Below, piece after piece: positions 45,342-58,510 of a stretch of 64,000 nucleotides of DNA. The stretch is from Norana najaformis (Eukaryota > Annelida > Clitellata > Crassiclitellata > Hormogastridae): positions 21,852,775-21,916,774 of the forward strand of contig OZ029915.1 in assembly GCA_964023275.1 (NCBI GenBank), given 5' to 3'. A program made the translations under genes and the position numbers. The notes below the pieces were generated by a model, which did not search any database, was not told the origin of the DNA, and saw only the letters and a program-made list of their open reading frames with translations. Position 1 is the first letter of the stretch. Each line of letters starts with the position of its first letter.

Positions 45342-45765
45342 GTAAAGGCTTGAGATGCTTTGTATGGTTACTTTAAAACCTGCTGTCATGTTTTATATGG
45401 TTTCTGCAAGTTCTAAGCATCCATAAGAGTCCATATTTAAGCTAAAATTGCATAAGAAATATTAAAAGTCCAAATGTGGGCTTAAAGTATTCTTGCACCA
45501 CTGATGGTCCATTCAGGTGAAAATGGAGATCGTTTTGTAATAACTGTTGATGAGTACCAGTAATGTAGTGATGTCAGTGTGAGTTGTTTCAAAATCTTGT
45601 AGATACCTTATTTTAATAATGATACCTGTGGTGCTGATATCCAATTCAATCAGATGATGGTATATCAAGATCTAGTTGTTAATTCCAGATACATCTACTG
45701 GTAATCTTTACATTGGGACTGTTGCTAACCTCAAACTACTTCTACTTCAAGGTTTAATTTTTCAG

Positions 45766-48700
45766 AGTCCAAGAGAAGAGTCATCAAGCAGACCTAGGGG
45801 GTCTTCGTTTGTACCAAGGGGTAGAGGATTTCGTGGATTTGGTAGAAGCAGGGGTGGTTACTTTGGAAGGTAAGCTTGCTTTTTTGTTTTACAAAGTATT
45901 TATAACAAAATTATGCAGATTACTCTTGCTGAGTTGTTTCTTTGAAGTGATGAGATGTGAACCACTCATGTATATTCCATGGTGTACTTTAATATAGTAA
46001 TATTCCATTACTTTAATATAAATTTCTGCTGAGGGTTAATTTTGGAGTTCCAGAAAATTAATGTTACCTTTTTGTCAGACCAGTCAGTTGTACCTTAAGT
46101 GTGAAATTCAACAAGCCAATACTTATGTGTTTGGTAGCGAGGGCTGGTTTTGTGATGCTCTGAGGTGTGCTGATTTCAGGGGCCGAGGAGGACCTATGTC
46201 TCGAGGTGGTTATCGAGGAAGAGGAGACGGTGTTGGGCGTGGAGGTGACCGGTATGGCTCATCAGGCTACAGGGACTCATTTGATCGCTACCCACCCAAA
46301 GATTATGGCAGGTATTACAAGCAGCTAAAGTCTTTGTCTCTATAAATGCTGTTGGTATATTTTGCTGTGAATCTTATGATTATTTGTGATACAGCTGTAA
46401 CTATGAAGTTTCAGTGCATTTCTTTACAAATTGATGTTTGTTATTTTAGTTCACGAGTGGGTAGGGACTACAGACAAAGGAGTCTAACACCCCCAGATCG
46501 AGATCGTGGAATGCCATATTATGATCGGGAACCAGGACCTTCACCTCGTAGCTATGACTATGATCGGTCAGTGCTTTTTTGTTGTGTTTGCTTTAATCTG
46601 AATGTAGTCAGTTTTCTGTGTAATATTCAGTTTATCACTATAGCATTTTGTGGCTGCAGCATGCAGCATAATTGTTTTAAAAGTTCTGTTTAATTTTTTG
46701 TTTACATGTACCATGTTTTTGCTGGTAATTCATATATTGTTTTTGTCTTCCAAACTGGTAGCAGATTGACGATAAGAGATCAGTTGCGAGTAATTGGTGA
46801 TGTGCTTTGAAGAGATGTTAAAATTTTACTGTCGAAATGTGGTGGCATACTAAAAACATTATGACTGCATGGCATTTTAATAGATTTCTTTGTTGGAAGG
46901 CATTCCGGTTTCATGTCTTTTTCAAAATTTAGTCCTTAGAGCTGTAAATTTAGAATTGGGTAAAGCACAAGCATAACAGCAGTTTAATAATAGTAATAAT
47001 AGATTGTTATTATTTCTTTTATTTGTTGCATTTGTACAGTACCACTTTCTAGATGTCATTAGATGACAGAAACTACATGTTAAGTACTTGCTTAATGTCC
47101 AACATAAACCTTCATGCTCACACGGACTGGTATTTCCAGTGGAATTGGCCACATTGCATTTACTAGCTAATCTAACATTGAAACTATGATTTATGCCACT
47201 TATTGTTCGATCTTGACATCACACATGTTTTTTATGCTGCTGCCTGTTTGTGAATTAACTGTGAACATGATTTTTTCAGTTATGGACCAGGTCCAGACTA
47301 CAGGAGCCCTCCTGGTGGTCGGGATTATCCACCAAGCAGGGATTATGTACCCAGAGGCAGGGATTATATGCCACCCTCCAGTCACCGTTATCCACCTGAA
47401 TCAAGGTTTGTTCAGTTTAAATGTTTACATGTATTTTTAAATATACCAGCTTGTGCTTGTCTGCTTCTAAATGTTGTAGCTCAAATCTGAAGAGGTTGAA
47501 TTCAATTGCATTTGAATTTGGGGATTGGGTTACTTACTTCTTTCTTCATGCCTTTGATTACTGTTTTTTAATGTTATTATTAGGAAAAAATTTTAACACA
47601 CAAATTCTCACAGAAATGTGAATCGGAGGCACAGTGCTAATGTGTTGCCAGAGATTGTTTTTGTTTTAGCATGTTTTGTGTATTGGAACTAAAATGTATT
47701 TATGAACTGATTGGTTGAGTGGCTGTGAAGAACTGCTGGTATTAATGAGGGGTATGATTTTGTCCAGAACTGTTTGCTGTGATACATGTAACTTTAATGG
47801 TCTGAGTTCATTCTTTTGCAGAGGTTGACAAGCGATTTGCATTGGTTACCACTTTTTGCATAATACAACTTGCTGAACCTTTGCACATGCCATACATATA
47901 TATAAATACCATTAATAAGGTGGACTGCTCCACCATTATTGGTGGAACGGTCCATCGTAGAAAATGTGGAATGCAACATTAGTACATGTGCACTGAAGTC
48001 TATTCCACTGACGGATAGAATTATCCATGGGATCACCTATTATTCTTACAGTGTAGGTATAAGTAGTATAAGTAGTAGCATCTGATACAGCTTCCAAAGG
48101 TAGCATTATCCAAATAGGATCCAGTGAGGAATTTTCTTTATGATTTACTTTTGCAGCAGTAGTATTATTGATAATAATGATGGAGATCTGTTTGTTGCAA
48201 AATTTTCTTTTTTGTTTTCAGCATTTTGGTGTTCATGAAACATTTGCATGGAAATTAGTTTGGTTTCAAGACCAGATACCCTTTCAACCTTTTCTTACTT
48301 TTGTGACCCTTATCTAAACCCAAAACTATGAGTAAAGTACTAAAAAAATAAAGTAATGCCCTGTCATTGTCATTAGTCTGAAATGAACTTTGACTTTAAA
48401 TATTCATGTAATGAAATAGTGAACTTAAAATGTTTATTATGATATAGGGACATGGATGGCAGACGGGAATACGGAATGCGTGGCCCACGTTATGATTCAT
48501 CACCCCCTCGCAGCGCACCTCGCCGAGACTATGAGTCGATGCCTCCTTCAAGAGGTTATAGTAAGTTGATAGGTTTAACAATAGCTTTGCAAAGTGATTT
48601 CTTCCAACTGCTCTATGCTGTGACTGCAAATGCTTTGAGAAGTGTGATGTTGAATTGCACTGACCTAGTACTATGTTTTATTTTTATAATCTATGGGCCG

Positions 48701-51700
48701 CTGTTTTCTGGTGTTTAAATGCTTTTCCTTTCTACGGTGCTGCTGCTTTTTTACTTAAAGACTGTAATGATAAGTATTTTCTGTGCATTACTGAAATGTT
48801 TAACACATTTACTGCTTCTAACCTTTGCTACATTCTAAAGATGCATGAACAGTGAATTTCAGAGAAAGGGAATGGGCATATGAGAACAGGAAAATTTGAT
48901 GTAATTGTTTTATTTAGGATTCATTAAGGCTGGTTAGAAAAGTTTGAACTGATGCGCCTTTAACTAAGCATTTAATTTAAAACTGCAGAACATGTTGTAC
49001 TGAACCAAAGCACACCATGTACACTGGACCCTCGCTATAACATGTTGCTATAATGCGAATTTAGCTATAAAATGGTTGCAGCCATAGATTCCAAATTTAC
49101 TTATGTATGCATGCATGATCTTTGGTGAGAGATCATTAATGTAAAAAGGATAATGCAAAGGAAGGGTGGGGTATAGTCAGTCAACGCCAGTAGCCCTGGC
49201 AGTCATAAGATGTCGTTAAACACTGGATACTACCACTGGGTAAGTACATATGTTTTGACGGATGTGTTGATCTTTTATTTCTCGCTGTTCACCGAGCTGA
49301 TAGTTTGTCAAACAGTTGCATAGTAGTCATATACTGAGTTTGCTGCTATTGAGCATCAGCGTTGTATTTCTATAAGACTTTGGCTGGTACAGAAGTGCCC
49401 AAAATATGTACAAGATTTTCAGTCTGCTGTCACTGTTTATATAGTTGCATCACTAAAGTAATCTAAATTCTAATGGAGGATGCTAGACATAAAGTATTAT
49501 TTCAGTGCCAGATAAATTTATCTACAGAATTCCATATGCACAGCTGGACATTCATGGCACCTGAAAGTGGAAAATCAAAACAAAGAACACAATAATTTAA
49601 CCAAAATTTATTAAAAATTGCTTCCATTTAAAAACAATCTCCAACTAAACAATTTTCTGGCAGCTTTTGGAAATCATAATGAATACAGGGCAGTTTTGTT
49701 TACACACGAATCTGCATTACACATGGTTATGCTGAGGCTCCCAATGATACCTATTTAACATGTGAGATGCGTTAACCTGCAGTACAAGAACTTGCTGTGT
49801 GACGCAACATGGCAGATTTTAATTTGTGTAAAATCAAAATACCTGCTGCACTGGCTAATGTGCAGTCTCAGCATCATTATATTAGTCAGCTTGTATCAGC
49901 TGTAACAGTGGCTGAATGGGCAGCAACAGTTGTTGGATGCAACTGGCTTTAAACTGAGGGGGCAATACAGTTCATAAGTAGGTGAACACAATATAGCTGC
50001 TTGTGTCTCCCCTCCCAATTGGGTAAAAGGTGGTGGTACAACACCTAGTAGCTGCTATCTCACCCAAGGTTTCAACAGCTGGCAGTCCAATGCAGACACT
50101 TTATCTTTAAAATAATGTCTGGAAACAGTTGATGTTAGTGTGGCCAGAAACATAAATTGTCTAGTATTAATCACAATCACTTGTCCATTACAAGACAGCA
50201 ATGTGGCCTTTCAAAGTAATTGGGTGAAGATGTCTGGTAGCAGATTACAGTGGTAGTGTCTTAACTTCAGAAAGTCTTTGAGCTTTCTAGCAACACTAAT
50301 ACTATATTACTGTATATCAGCATGGCACTCTTAACCTGTGGCTTTGGCTCCCAATGACTTCATGCGAGCGTGTCTGTACTGTATTAAACTACTATACTGT
50401 ACTAAACTTGCTTTTGCGATAATTTCGAGTGCTACTGCTTTTGTTAGCCACTTACAACCTTCAGACATGCAGCTACTTCCAGCACCTAGACCTGTACAGA
50501 AAATTTGGTCACAAAATATTATTGTAGTTTAGTGCAACCCTTGCGATAATGCAGCACTTGACATGGATCTCAAATCCCATGTTTTAGTGAGGGTCCATTG
50601 TAATATTAATTGTTTCTTTTTATTGCAGTAGAGGTAAGTTCACTTTGTAACCTTAACTGACTGGTCGATATGATACACCAGGGCCTTGTTCTAACACACT
50701 TCATTATAATATGAATTCTGATATAACGCACTGGGGGACAAGGATCCCAAATTTAGTTCAGCTGTACAAAATTACCTCATTACAACATAACCTTGATATA
50801 AGGCAGTTCTTGATATGGCTGCGCAGGTGGCTGATAGAGCAAACTGCATAAAATAATTTCTGTTATGTGGGTGGATTTCAGATATTGCATTTATGGCTTG
50901 GGTGCCACAATTCAGGCGAGTACCCAGGCCTCTGGGTACCCACTGACACTCACAAGCTCTAAATAAGGAAGGCATATCTACATTTCTTGCAATAAGTGTG
51001 TTATAGGGTTGGTTTTAAACTTTTCCTACTGAAACAATTGCATTTACAATTAAAGAAAAATTAAATGTTTGCTGATTTATTGTAATAATGCTTGGAAAAG
51101 TTGTGTCTTTATGCTTTTTCTTTGTTACTGCTTATCTTGCTTACTTAATCTCTAGAATGGTCGTGATCTGCATTATTTTGCAGGCGGCCCACGTTATGAT
51201 GGCTATGGTGGTAGTGGAGGACCTTCTCGCGACTATGAGAGTAAGTTACGGGTGTTGTGTAGCTAGTGGAATTCTGGTGATGCTATGTCGCCCTAAGTTT
51301 GTTTAACTCTAGCGCAAAACCAGTCAGCAGCTTGTGCAAAATGAAGATTTAAGGCATTCATCTGGATTTTTTGAGGTCACTGTCAAGAATATGGATATGA
51401 CCAGTCACTGAAATCCAGTTCATGTTTATTGTTATGCTGCAAACTTTTGAGCTACCGGATCATGTTTTTTATTGGCCAGTCACTTTGGAAGTGAGGATAT
51501 GATGAAAACTGCAAGTCATATAGTTGAATAAGATCAGGTGGTTGCAAGGCAGTGGTGGTTGTCATGCCAGATGAGGAGGCATTACCATTTGTAAATCCTG
51601 CACATGCAACATCAAGTGGAAATGTTAAGGAAGAAAGTAACCAACATCAAGTATGTGCTGTTTGATTGAATAAGATTTTCAAAAGACTTTCCAGTTTTCA

Positions 51701-54700
51701 GAAATTCCAGTTTGAGAAACATTGAGCTAGGAAGATGCTACAACTTCATATACTGTGATATCAGTTTATGGAAATTGCAACAAATTTTCTAGCAGTTTGT
51801 TACCAGTATTGTTATGACAATCCACAATTTAACAAAATGAAAAGATGAAAGAAGTAGGGGTATTTTGGCAGAAGTGTAAGACTTCTTGCTAGTTATAAGA
51901 CTTTGGAAAGACAAAACTTGGCTAAATTGAGTGACAGTTGAGCAGCTAATAACAACAGAATGGTGTTAGTGTAAATTGGCAATGTAATAGCTGCCTGCAG
52001 GAAGTATCAGAATTTTTGTTTGCTTGATGCAGCTGAAACTCTCATGGTAAATAAGAAAATATTGAAACTTGATTAGGGCATTATGATCCACCATTTTGGC
52101 TTATGATATGCTGGTTGGACTTAGTATAAAGATTTTTCGTGTGTATGGAGAATGTCAAAATTTGCTGATCCAAGTGCTGATGCTTGCCAGTGATTGTTTC
52201 TAAACTTTGGAAGGATTTTGCAGCTTAATGTAACAGTCAAGATATTATTTCTCCACTGCCAGCTAAGAGTGTGATGAACTGAAGATCCAATATAATCAGT
52301 AGAACTTTTAAAAGTAATGCTATGAACTTGTTGCAGCGAAAGTTGGAAAACGATGAGTAAAACTGCTTAAAATGAATAACATGAATAGACTTGGAGTACA
52401 GATGATACTGTATCTAATGAAGCAGTAGCATGATGGTGATTTATAATGCCCTTCATATAAAACTGTAGAAATGACTATTTGTAATTGCAAATTTATATAG
52501 CACCACTTGAAGGAAAATTCGTCAGAGGCACTTGCGCTTATCAAAAAGAGGAAATTTGAGTCATTTGAGTACAAAAGAAGGCGATGTTGCTTTTTAATTT
52601 CTTTCTTTGTGGTCAACAGATAGTTGCACTTGTCATATATCACAAACGTGAAAATGTTATGGAATGATCAAAGAAGAAATGAAGTTGGCATATACTGTTC
52701 CACTCACTAGCAACATTGACTTTGAATGCATTTGCATATCAATGATTTATAGGTAGTTTATCATCAGACATGATTAATGCTAAAGAATTTCAGTGGCAAT
52801 TCAAAACATTCTTGTCAGCAGGAGTCAAAAAAAGCCTGTAGAGAATAAAAATGCCAGAGATGGCTTTTTTGGTGCAGCTTGTTTCAAGATGTGTGCAGCT
52901 TATTAGACACAATGTTTCCATGTGTTGCTTCATTGCAATCTATCTAAGAAGAACGGAAGGCTAAAAACTTACGTCTGTTTGATGGCTGCTGACCCAGTTC
53001 TGTAATGTTCCTCAGTGATGTGAGCTGTGGCATTTGGCTTCTTCTTCAGTAGACCATGTTGTAGCCAGATTTGACTCTACAAGCATTCAGAGTGGATAGA
53101 AGTATACATGTGGAGAAGAACCTAAACATAACTCAGAGCGATGAAACTTGGATTATGCTGAGGCATGGGAATTGAGCCTGAAGACAGTGTGACATTTAAT
53201 CATGTTAGAATTCAGTGTGGCAACAACATGAAATGTGTTAAGAAAAGTTTTTGTAAATGAGCACATCGTAGTGTAAACCTGGAAAACATGATTTGGAATC
53301 CATAAAGAAAAGCAACTTTTAAGGGAAGATCTGAACTTACTTTTTTCAGATAATGAACTGTAAGACTTAGAATTGTATTCATTGTGGGATTTAACAGAAT
53401 TCAACATGTTGGCAGCATGAAAATATTGTACTTCAGAAATGTGAAATCAACAACATGTGAAATATGTGGTGCAAATTGGGTTTCAGCAAACTGACCAACA
53501 AAATTGGCATGAAATGTGTATTGATAAAAGGAATTAAATTTGCTTTTCTAGAATAAGTGACTGGGTTTCAGCATGATAACAACATTGTATATAAGAAGTG
53601 CTCAACACTGTGTTAGTATGAATCTGTGCAACAAGATTACAATATGAAAAATATTACAGAAGTAAACGTCAAAGAAGGACATCATCATACTTAAACAGAC
53701 CAAGAAGGATAAGAGATAGTATTTAATTTCTACAGCTGCACAATTATTATGCAAGAATACCCAAGCAGTGACTGCTGCAAAGATGTGCTATGAAAATCGA
53801 ATTAAGCAAAGAATGTCTGGAATTGTCATATCCAGACTCCTTGCAAAATTGCTAACAGAAATAAGAGTGAAAAATAGATTTCATAATGAAATGCCACAAA
53901 GATGGTTTAGCAGAAATTGATAGTTTGGGCGAACTTGATGGTGCTCTGAATCAGTTGACGTTTAAGCATTTAACTGGTTTGGTTACGAAGAGTGAGTCGT
54001 GAGCATTAGGTGTCACAGTAGTGAAGACATTTCAGTTATCAGATCTAATGTTACCTTGTTATCTCTTAGATGAAAACGATTCTATAAGTTGCCAATTCTC
54101 TTGAGTGTTTGATAGCAAGTTACAACAATGTGGAATAATAGCACATGGACTTTGATTAGTTTATTGGAATATTACTGTGTGATGACATCATGATTTACGC
54201 GCATTCCTCGAAAGTAGTAGTACTGTTTTTTCCAAGCCTGCATTTACTGCTGCTGATGGGAACAAGCAAAGTGCAAGAAGACAAATGAGAGTTCTATTGC
54301 ATTTAAAATACTGTCAGATGTGTGCACCTGGATGACATTTTTCATGAAGGGAAAATAGTTCTTGAACAGAAATTAAGCCAGTAGGACAACTGTGTAAGCT
54401 CTGGAACAATGTGTTATTGCAGTCAAATTAGATTTTAAGTTTAAACAATCCTGATAAATATTTTTTTTTAAATTGGTGTGGTGATATGATTTATCAGTAA
54501 TGCTTTGGAATTGAAAGTGCACAGAGCTGAGTCCATTCACAGTAGGAAAGGATTTATTCATTATGCTGAAGTATGTTGCTAGCTATGGGTGTTTAGTTCT
54601 GGATATAAGATTTATTCAACTCGTACTTTGTTGGGAGACTTTGAACCACTTTATAGATGGAATTGTAAGCAAATATTTAGAATATGTCATGTAAAAATTG

Positions 54701-55502
54701 TGCAGAAACATTCAGATATTTGATTTTAAGCTTCAGTCTTTGAAATGTATTCATAAGTTGATATTTGAATCACCTTTTTCTCAAAGTTTATGCTGCAAAT
54801 CTGGAGTAGAAGACTACGGTACTTACATATTTAAGTGCAGTCTGCAATGTTGCAACTGATGCTGGCCTCAGAACTTCTGGTAAACGTGAATTACCTCAGT
54901 TGCTACACATTTGTGGCATTTGTCTTGAGAAAGTTCAGACTTTCATATCCATCATAAAGGCTGCTGAATTTGTATGTTTTTTGAGCTGCTTCCTACATGG
55001 ACGTCAGTGATTCATGCTGTTTTTGAAACGTGGAAGAAAAATTGAAGCTAGCACATGGTTTATTATGATGTTGGTGATAAAACAATGATGAAACAGAATT
55101 ATTCATAGTGCTAAAACTTTTGAAACTTCATTCTGACAAATTTGAGTTGAGGAATTGAAGAAATCCAGATGTACTTCAACCAGTGGAACTCAAGAACTGA
55201 TTGAAAATGTCTGGAAAATTTGGACGTGCTGCCAGATTAGAATGCCAGTGAACATTCTATTAAGTTTTTGTGACTATAACATTTTAGGTGTCCGTGGCCC
55301 GCCATTGTCTTCACGCAGTGTACCACCTTCGGATTCATACCCTCGTGGTCCTGCCAGAGGTCCACCGCCAAGAGATGAAAGAAGTAGGGATGTTGGCATG
55401 CGGAGGCCAATGTCTCGTGATGACAGTCCACCTGCGAAGAGAATGAAAGGTCCGCCTCCGCGTTCTGCTCCCCGTGGTGGACCTCCTCCACGTAGATTTT
55501 AA
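45766..55502 (+). CDS. hnRNP G / RBMX-like RNA-binding protein, seven 3' exons (287 residues)
   Basis: Exons 45,766-45,869, 46,180-46,311, 46,450-46,566, 47,280-47,405, 48,448-48,560, 51,184-51,240 and 55,288-55,502 all have AG...GT borders. Phases agree throughout, giving 864 nt including TAA. The protein is low-complexity and Arg/Gly/Tyr/Asp/Ser/Pro-rich. It starts SPREESSSRPRGSSFVPRGR, then RGGPMSRGGYRGRG, RD repeats (RDYPPSRDYVPRGRDY), RSAPRRDYESMPPSRGY, and ends PPAKRMKGPPPRSAPRGGPP with final PPRRF. RGG boxes and SRD/RDY repeats are the hallmark of the RBMX tail, which binds RNA and splicing partners in the nucleus. The N-terminal RRM was not found, so the 5' end is incomplete or lies further upstream. 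It could also be another RGG-type splicing protein. Introns reach 4 kb. Confidence 0.8.
47919..47956. repeat. Hairpin in intron 4 of the hnRNP G-like gene
   Basis: Arms GGTGGACTGCTCCACCA and TGGTGGAACGGTCCATC pair at 13 of 17 positions around a 4-base loop. It may be a MITE remnant or a transcript structure. Confidence 0.6.
49150..49225 (+). repeat. Third copy of the short repeat seen at 9.85-10.03 kb
   Basis: GTCAACGCCAGTAGCCCTGG followed by CATAAGATGTCGTTAAACAC and TGGATACTAC, as in the two 9.9-10.0 kb copies. Confidence 0.6.
50629..50633 (+). other. Possible 5-nt microexon
   Basis: TTTCTTTTTATTGCAG precedes TAGAG and GTAAGT follows, so both sites are near consensus. Inclusion would shift the frame of the last two exons. 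Confidence 0.25.
51241..55287 (+). other. Intron 6 of the hnRNP G-like gene
   Basis: 4.05 kb, AT-rich, with one LINE 3' end fragment (52,470-52,560) and no other recognised feature. Confidence 0.8.
52470..52560 (-). mobile_element. LINE (L2/CR1-like) 3' end fragment
   Basis: TTTGTAATTGCAAATTTATATAGCACCACTT then TTCGTCAGAGGCACTTGCGC matches the copies at 9,470, 11,785 and 61,316, in the same orientation. Confidence 0.6.
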
Positions 55503-57800
55503 GTTCAGAACGGCGGAGTATGTCGTGCGATGTACTTGTATTCTACACGGCAAGTTTGTTAGAAGAACAGATACACTGAACTTTGTCAGATGGGTAGGAA
55601 TAGAGTCTTGTGAAGAAAGTAACAGTGTTCTACAGTTGAAGATTTTATTATTGGAGAACTTGTGCATCGTCACATGTTTGTCAAAATTTTGTCATGTACA
55701 AATTTCTTAAGGTTAGCATTTCTGACAGATATTTCAGTTATGCCAGTACTGTCTGAAAGTGTGTTTGTTGTTCCAATTTTTTCTAATGGTGTGTGTGGCA
55801 TAATATTTCCTAGTGTTTGAGTGCCCCATTTATTTTGCTAAAGAAAGATCTGCTGGAAGAGGCATTCATATTGGCTGAAAAGACAAGGCGTCACTATTTT
55901 ACTAATCTCACACAACTTGATCGTTCATTTTAAACTGATGTGATAAATGAAATCAAATCATCTAAAATGTGTGAACTAAACAGTCTGTGTCACTAAGACT
56001 CATGATGTGTTCATTACATGTTTTTATGATACAAGAGATTGTGAGAGGAACAAAAGGTTTCCAAACTTGTCATACAAGGCAAACAGAAAAGCACTCAAAG
56101 ATCTGCTTTCGTGTGTGGAGAATCTTTCAGTTTTCAAATATAAATCATCACAAGGAGTGCCAGTCGACAAGTGCTGCAAATTGCTCATTTGGCTGATATT
56201 CTGCAGCCTTGGCACAGCATGTACCCGGAACTCTGTACCTATCATTATACTGTTATGAATGAGACTGTTTTGGTTCTTCATGTGTATGAGAGCCTGCTAT
56301 GGGATACTTTTCCTCATTTTTGAGAAGCATTCACATGCAGATGAACTATTTCTTAGTGAACTGTTACATCACTTAAGCTGACAAGAAGTACCTATGAGAC
56401 GTTTTTACAAAGCACCATATAAATGCCCAGATGACTAACTACTGAACAGTTCCAAAATATGCTAACTCCGCTAAAGATTAGTTTGTAAAACTAAGTGGAT
56501 TTATTAACACTACATATTGTTAATTTTGTTGGTTTGGTTGTGCATGGATTCTATGTGGAAGCACATTGCCCTATTACCGCTGTTTCTGGTGTTTGAATCT
56601 CAGTGTGTCTTGTAAAACTAGCAATTCATGTGCCATGCAGCTCATAATATTTTTCAAAATTTTGCGTAAGACTTCTTTGATGTTTGCAGTAAATTTTGCT
56701 TGATGTCAGCAAGAACTGCAAATGTATAAGACTAAAACAATTAAAATTACATTTCATAAAATAATGTTTAATTTGAAAGATGCACAACTTGAAAGCCAGG
56801 GTAACTAAAGGATTACAACAGAGTTACTTTCTCCAACCACCTACATTTTGTTCATTTTCTGTGATTAGCGTGTTTCCTTCCATAGGAGTTGAAGCAGCTT
56901 TATTGCCAAAAACAATTTTTTATGTCAACTATAGCCATAATTTACGTTTCATGAGATGAGAAAATTGCCTTGGTTTCATTCTGGAGCCACAAAGAAGTCA
57001 CCAGTCACTAGCTCAATTGGAAACTAAAAGTACTCGACTGGAGCTCAGAATACAGTTTTGAAACAGTGTGATATCATAGTAGGCATTTGCCTCAGGTTTA
57101 TAGAATGGCAGAATGAACGTGATTAGTGGTCAGGAGGAACTTGGTGATGGCAACAACTAGCTACTAAGGATTATTTTCAGGTTCTTTAGCCATACATGTA
57201 AACACTGGGTGTGATGCTTAGTTCAGGTGCAACATGATTTTCCAGATGAAAAGTTGCTGACTATGATGGATTTGCAGCATTAATACCAACTAAGGAGAGG
57301 TACTGCTTTGAGATGGTGCTTATGAACAAGAAACTGTGAACAAAAAGTAAAGTTCTCAGATTGTGCATTTGAGCCCATACAAAATATGATCAGGAAGTCT
57401 TGACATTTTGAAGCATGAACTAAAGATGCAGGGGTGCTTATGATGTCTGAAAATGACGTATGTGTAAGGGTAACACAGCTGGCGTGTCTTCATCTAAAGT
57501 CAGCATTATGTTTCCTGTTGAAAATTGATGTCACTTGTGATTTGGACAGTTACAAGCAGCCTGTCTGCTGAGGTCTCCAACGAGGTAGGCGACTGTTACG
57601 ATATTTACTGCTATTTAAAAGAGAATTGTTTGAGATACTCATTGCAGATTTCTTATATCTATTTGGAATGACTTAAGCTGAATCTAACAGTTGAAATTCC
57701 AAAGTAATGCAGTGAGTAGAAGATGTACTTGGTACCATCACTACTGCTTTATCAAACTTTGATCAGTTTGAAATAATGATGTTCTGTTCAGATTCTTGTG
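55503..57800 (+). other. Probable 3' UTR of the hnRNP G-like gene, then unassigned sequence
   Basis: No further coding exon is recognised after the stop. I saw no canonical AATAAA in the first 1.2 kb; ATTAAA near 56,740 (CAATTAAAATTAC) is a possible variant polyadenylation signal. The transcript end is not determined. Confidence 0.4.
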
Positions 57801-57814
57801 TTTAGGGCACATTG

Positions 57815-57960
57815 AATGACATGCTAGGCTAGTGCTTAAGAAGCTGGACTCTCAAACCAGTGGTCATGGTTCAGATCTTCACCAGATTATCGATAGTTTG
57901 AGATTTCTGAACCACCAGCACACTAGCAAACTGGAACATGAAATGAGTGAATCAGTTACA
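57815..57960 (+). mobile_element. Diverged tRNA-derived SINE
   Basis: ATGCTAGGCTAGTGCTTAAG, GACTCTCAAACCAGTGGTCA and the box-B-like TGGTTCAGATCTTCACC form a tRNA-like head of about 75 bp. The body is unclear. Confidence 0.45.
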
Positions 57961-58384
57961 CACCACTGATAGGAGAATCTGCTGGGAAAGGATGCATTAG
58001 CTAGCGGTTTGCTTGCATGTGGTGACTTGGAAATAAAGGAGCTAATTTTCTATCATGACAAAAAAGACTGATCAGTCAGTTCATCAAAACTTTTAAAATT
58101 CATGAACTGCAGTATTAAGCTACGATTCCAAAGTAAGTTAACAAACACATTTGAAAACATTGGTAAGAGTAAACTGTATGTAAGTTACCTTTTCATTATA
58201 GCTGTCATTTTGCAGAGCACTGATTGAAATATTGTATTATATATTACACACTAACTTTGGCCAAGAACTACAAAAATGGTGAATTATCTCGTATCTATTT
58301 TTCTTGTACTATGATGTGTGATTTGCAGTGGCGTCTGCTTTATTGCACCACCATTTATGCACAGTGTATGTATGTATGTATGTT

Positions 58385-58510
58385 TGTAGACTCTTGAAGT
58401 ACCTGAGGAAATTGCTGCCTATGCTAGCATTAAAGTCATTAAGAACAAGAAGTTCACTGATCAGCAAGCAGACATCGGCAACGTTGTGCAGATCTCTTGG
58501 TTGCAAATGA
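58385..58510 (-). mobile_element. Possible LINE endonuclease scrap
   Basis: The minus frame reads PRDLHNVADVCLLISELLVL then NDFNASIGS, similar to the GDFNA.VG endonuclease motif. The plus strand after GTTTGTAG is also open (TLEVPEEIAAYASIKVIKNK...) with no known domain, so assignment to either strand is uncertain. Confidence 0.35.

Larger units (their letters stand above)
48561..51183 (+). other. Intron 5 of the hnRNP G-like gene
   Basis: 2.6 kb without coding signal. It contains a short dispersed repeat (49,150-49,225) and a possible 5-nt microexon at 50,629. Confidence 0.7.

Noticed and set aside
45700-45765. NLYIGTVANLK resembling an RRM RNP2 motif just before the first supported exon
   Set aside because: Only a short match, with no RNP1 motif or RRM fold around it, and a TTTAATTTTTCAG acceptor separates it from the RGG exon.
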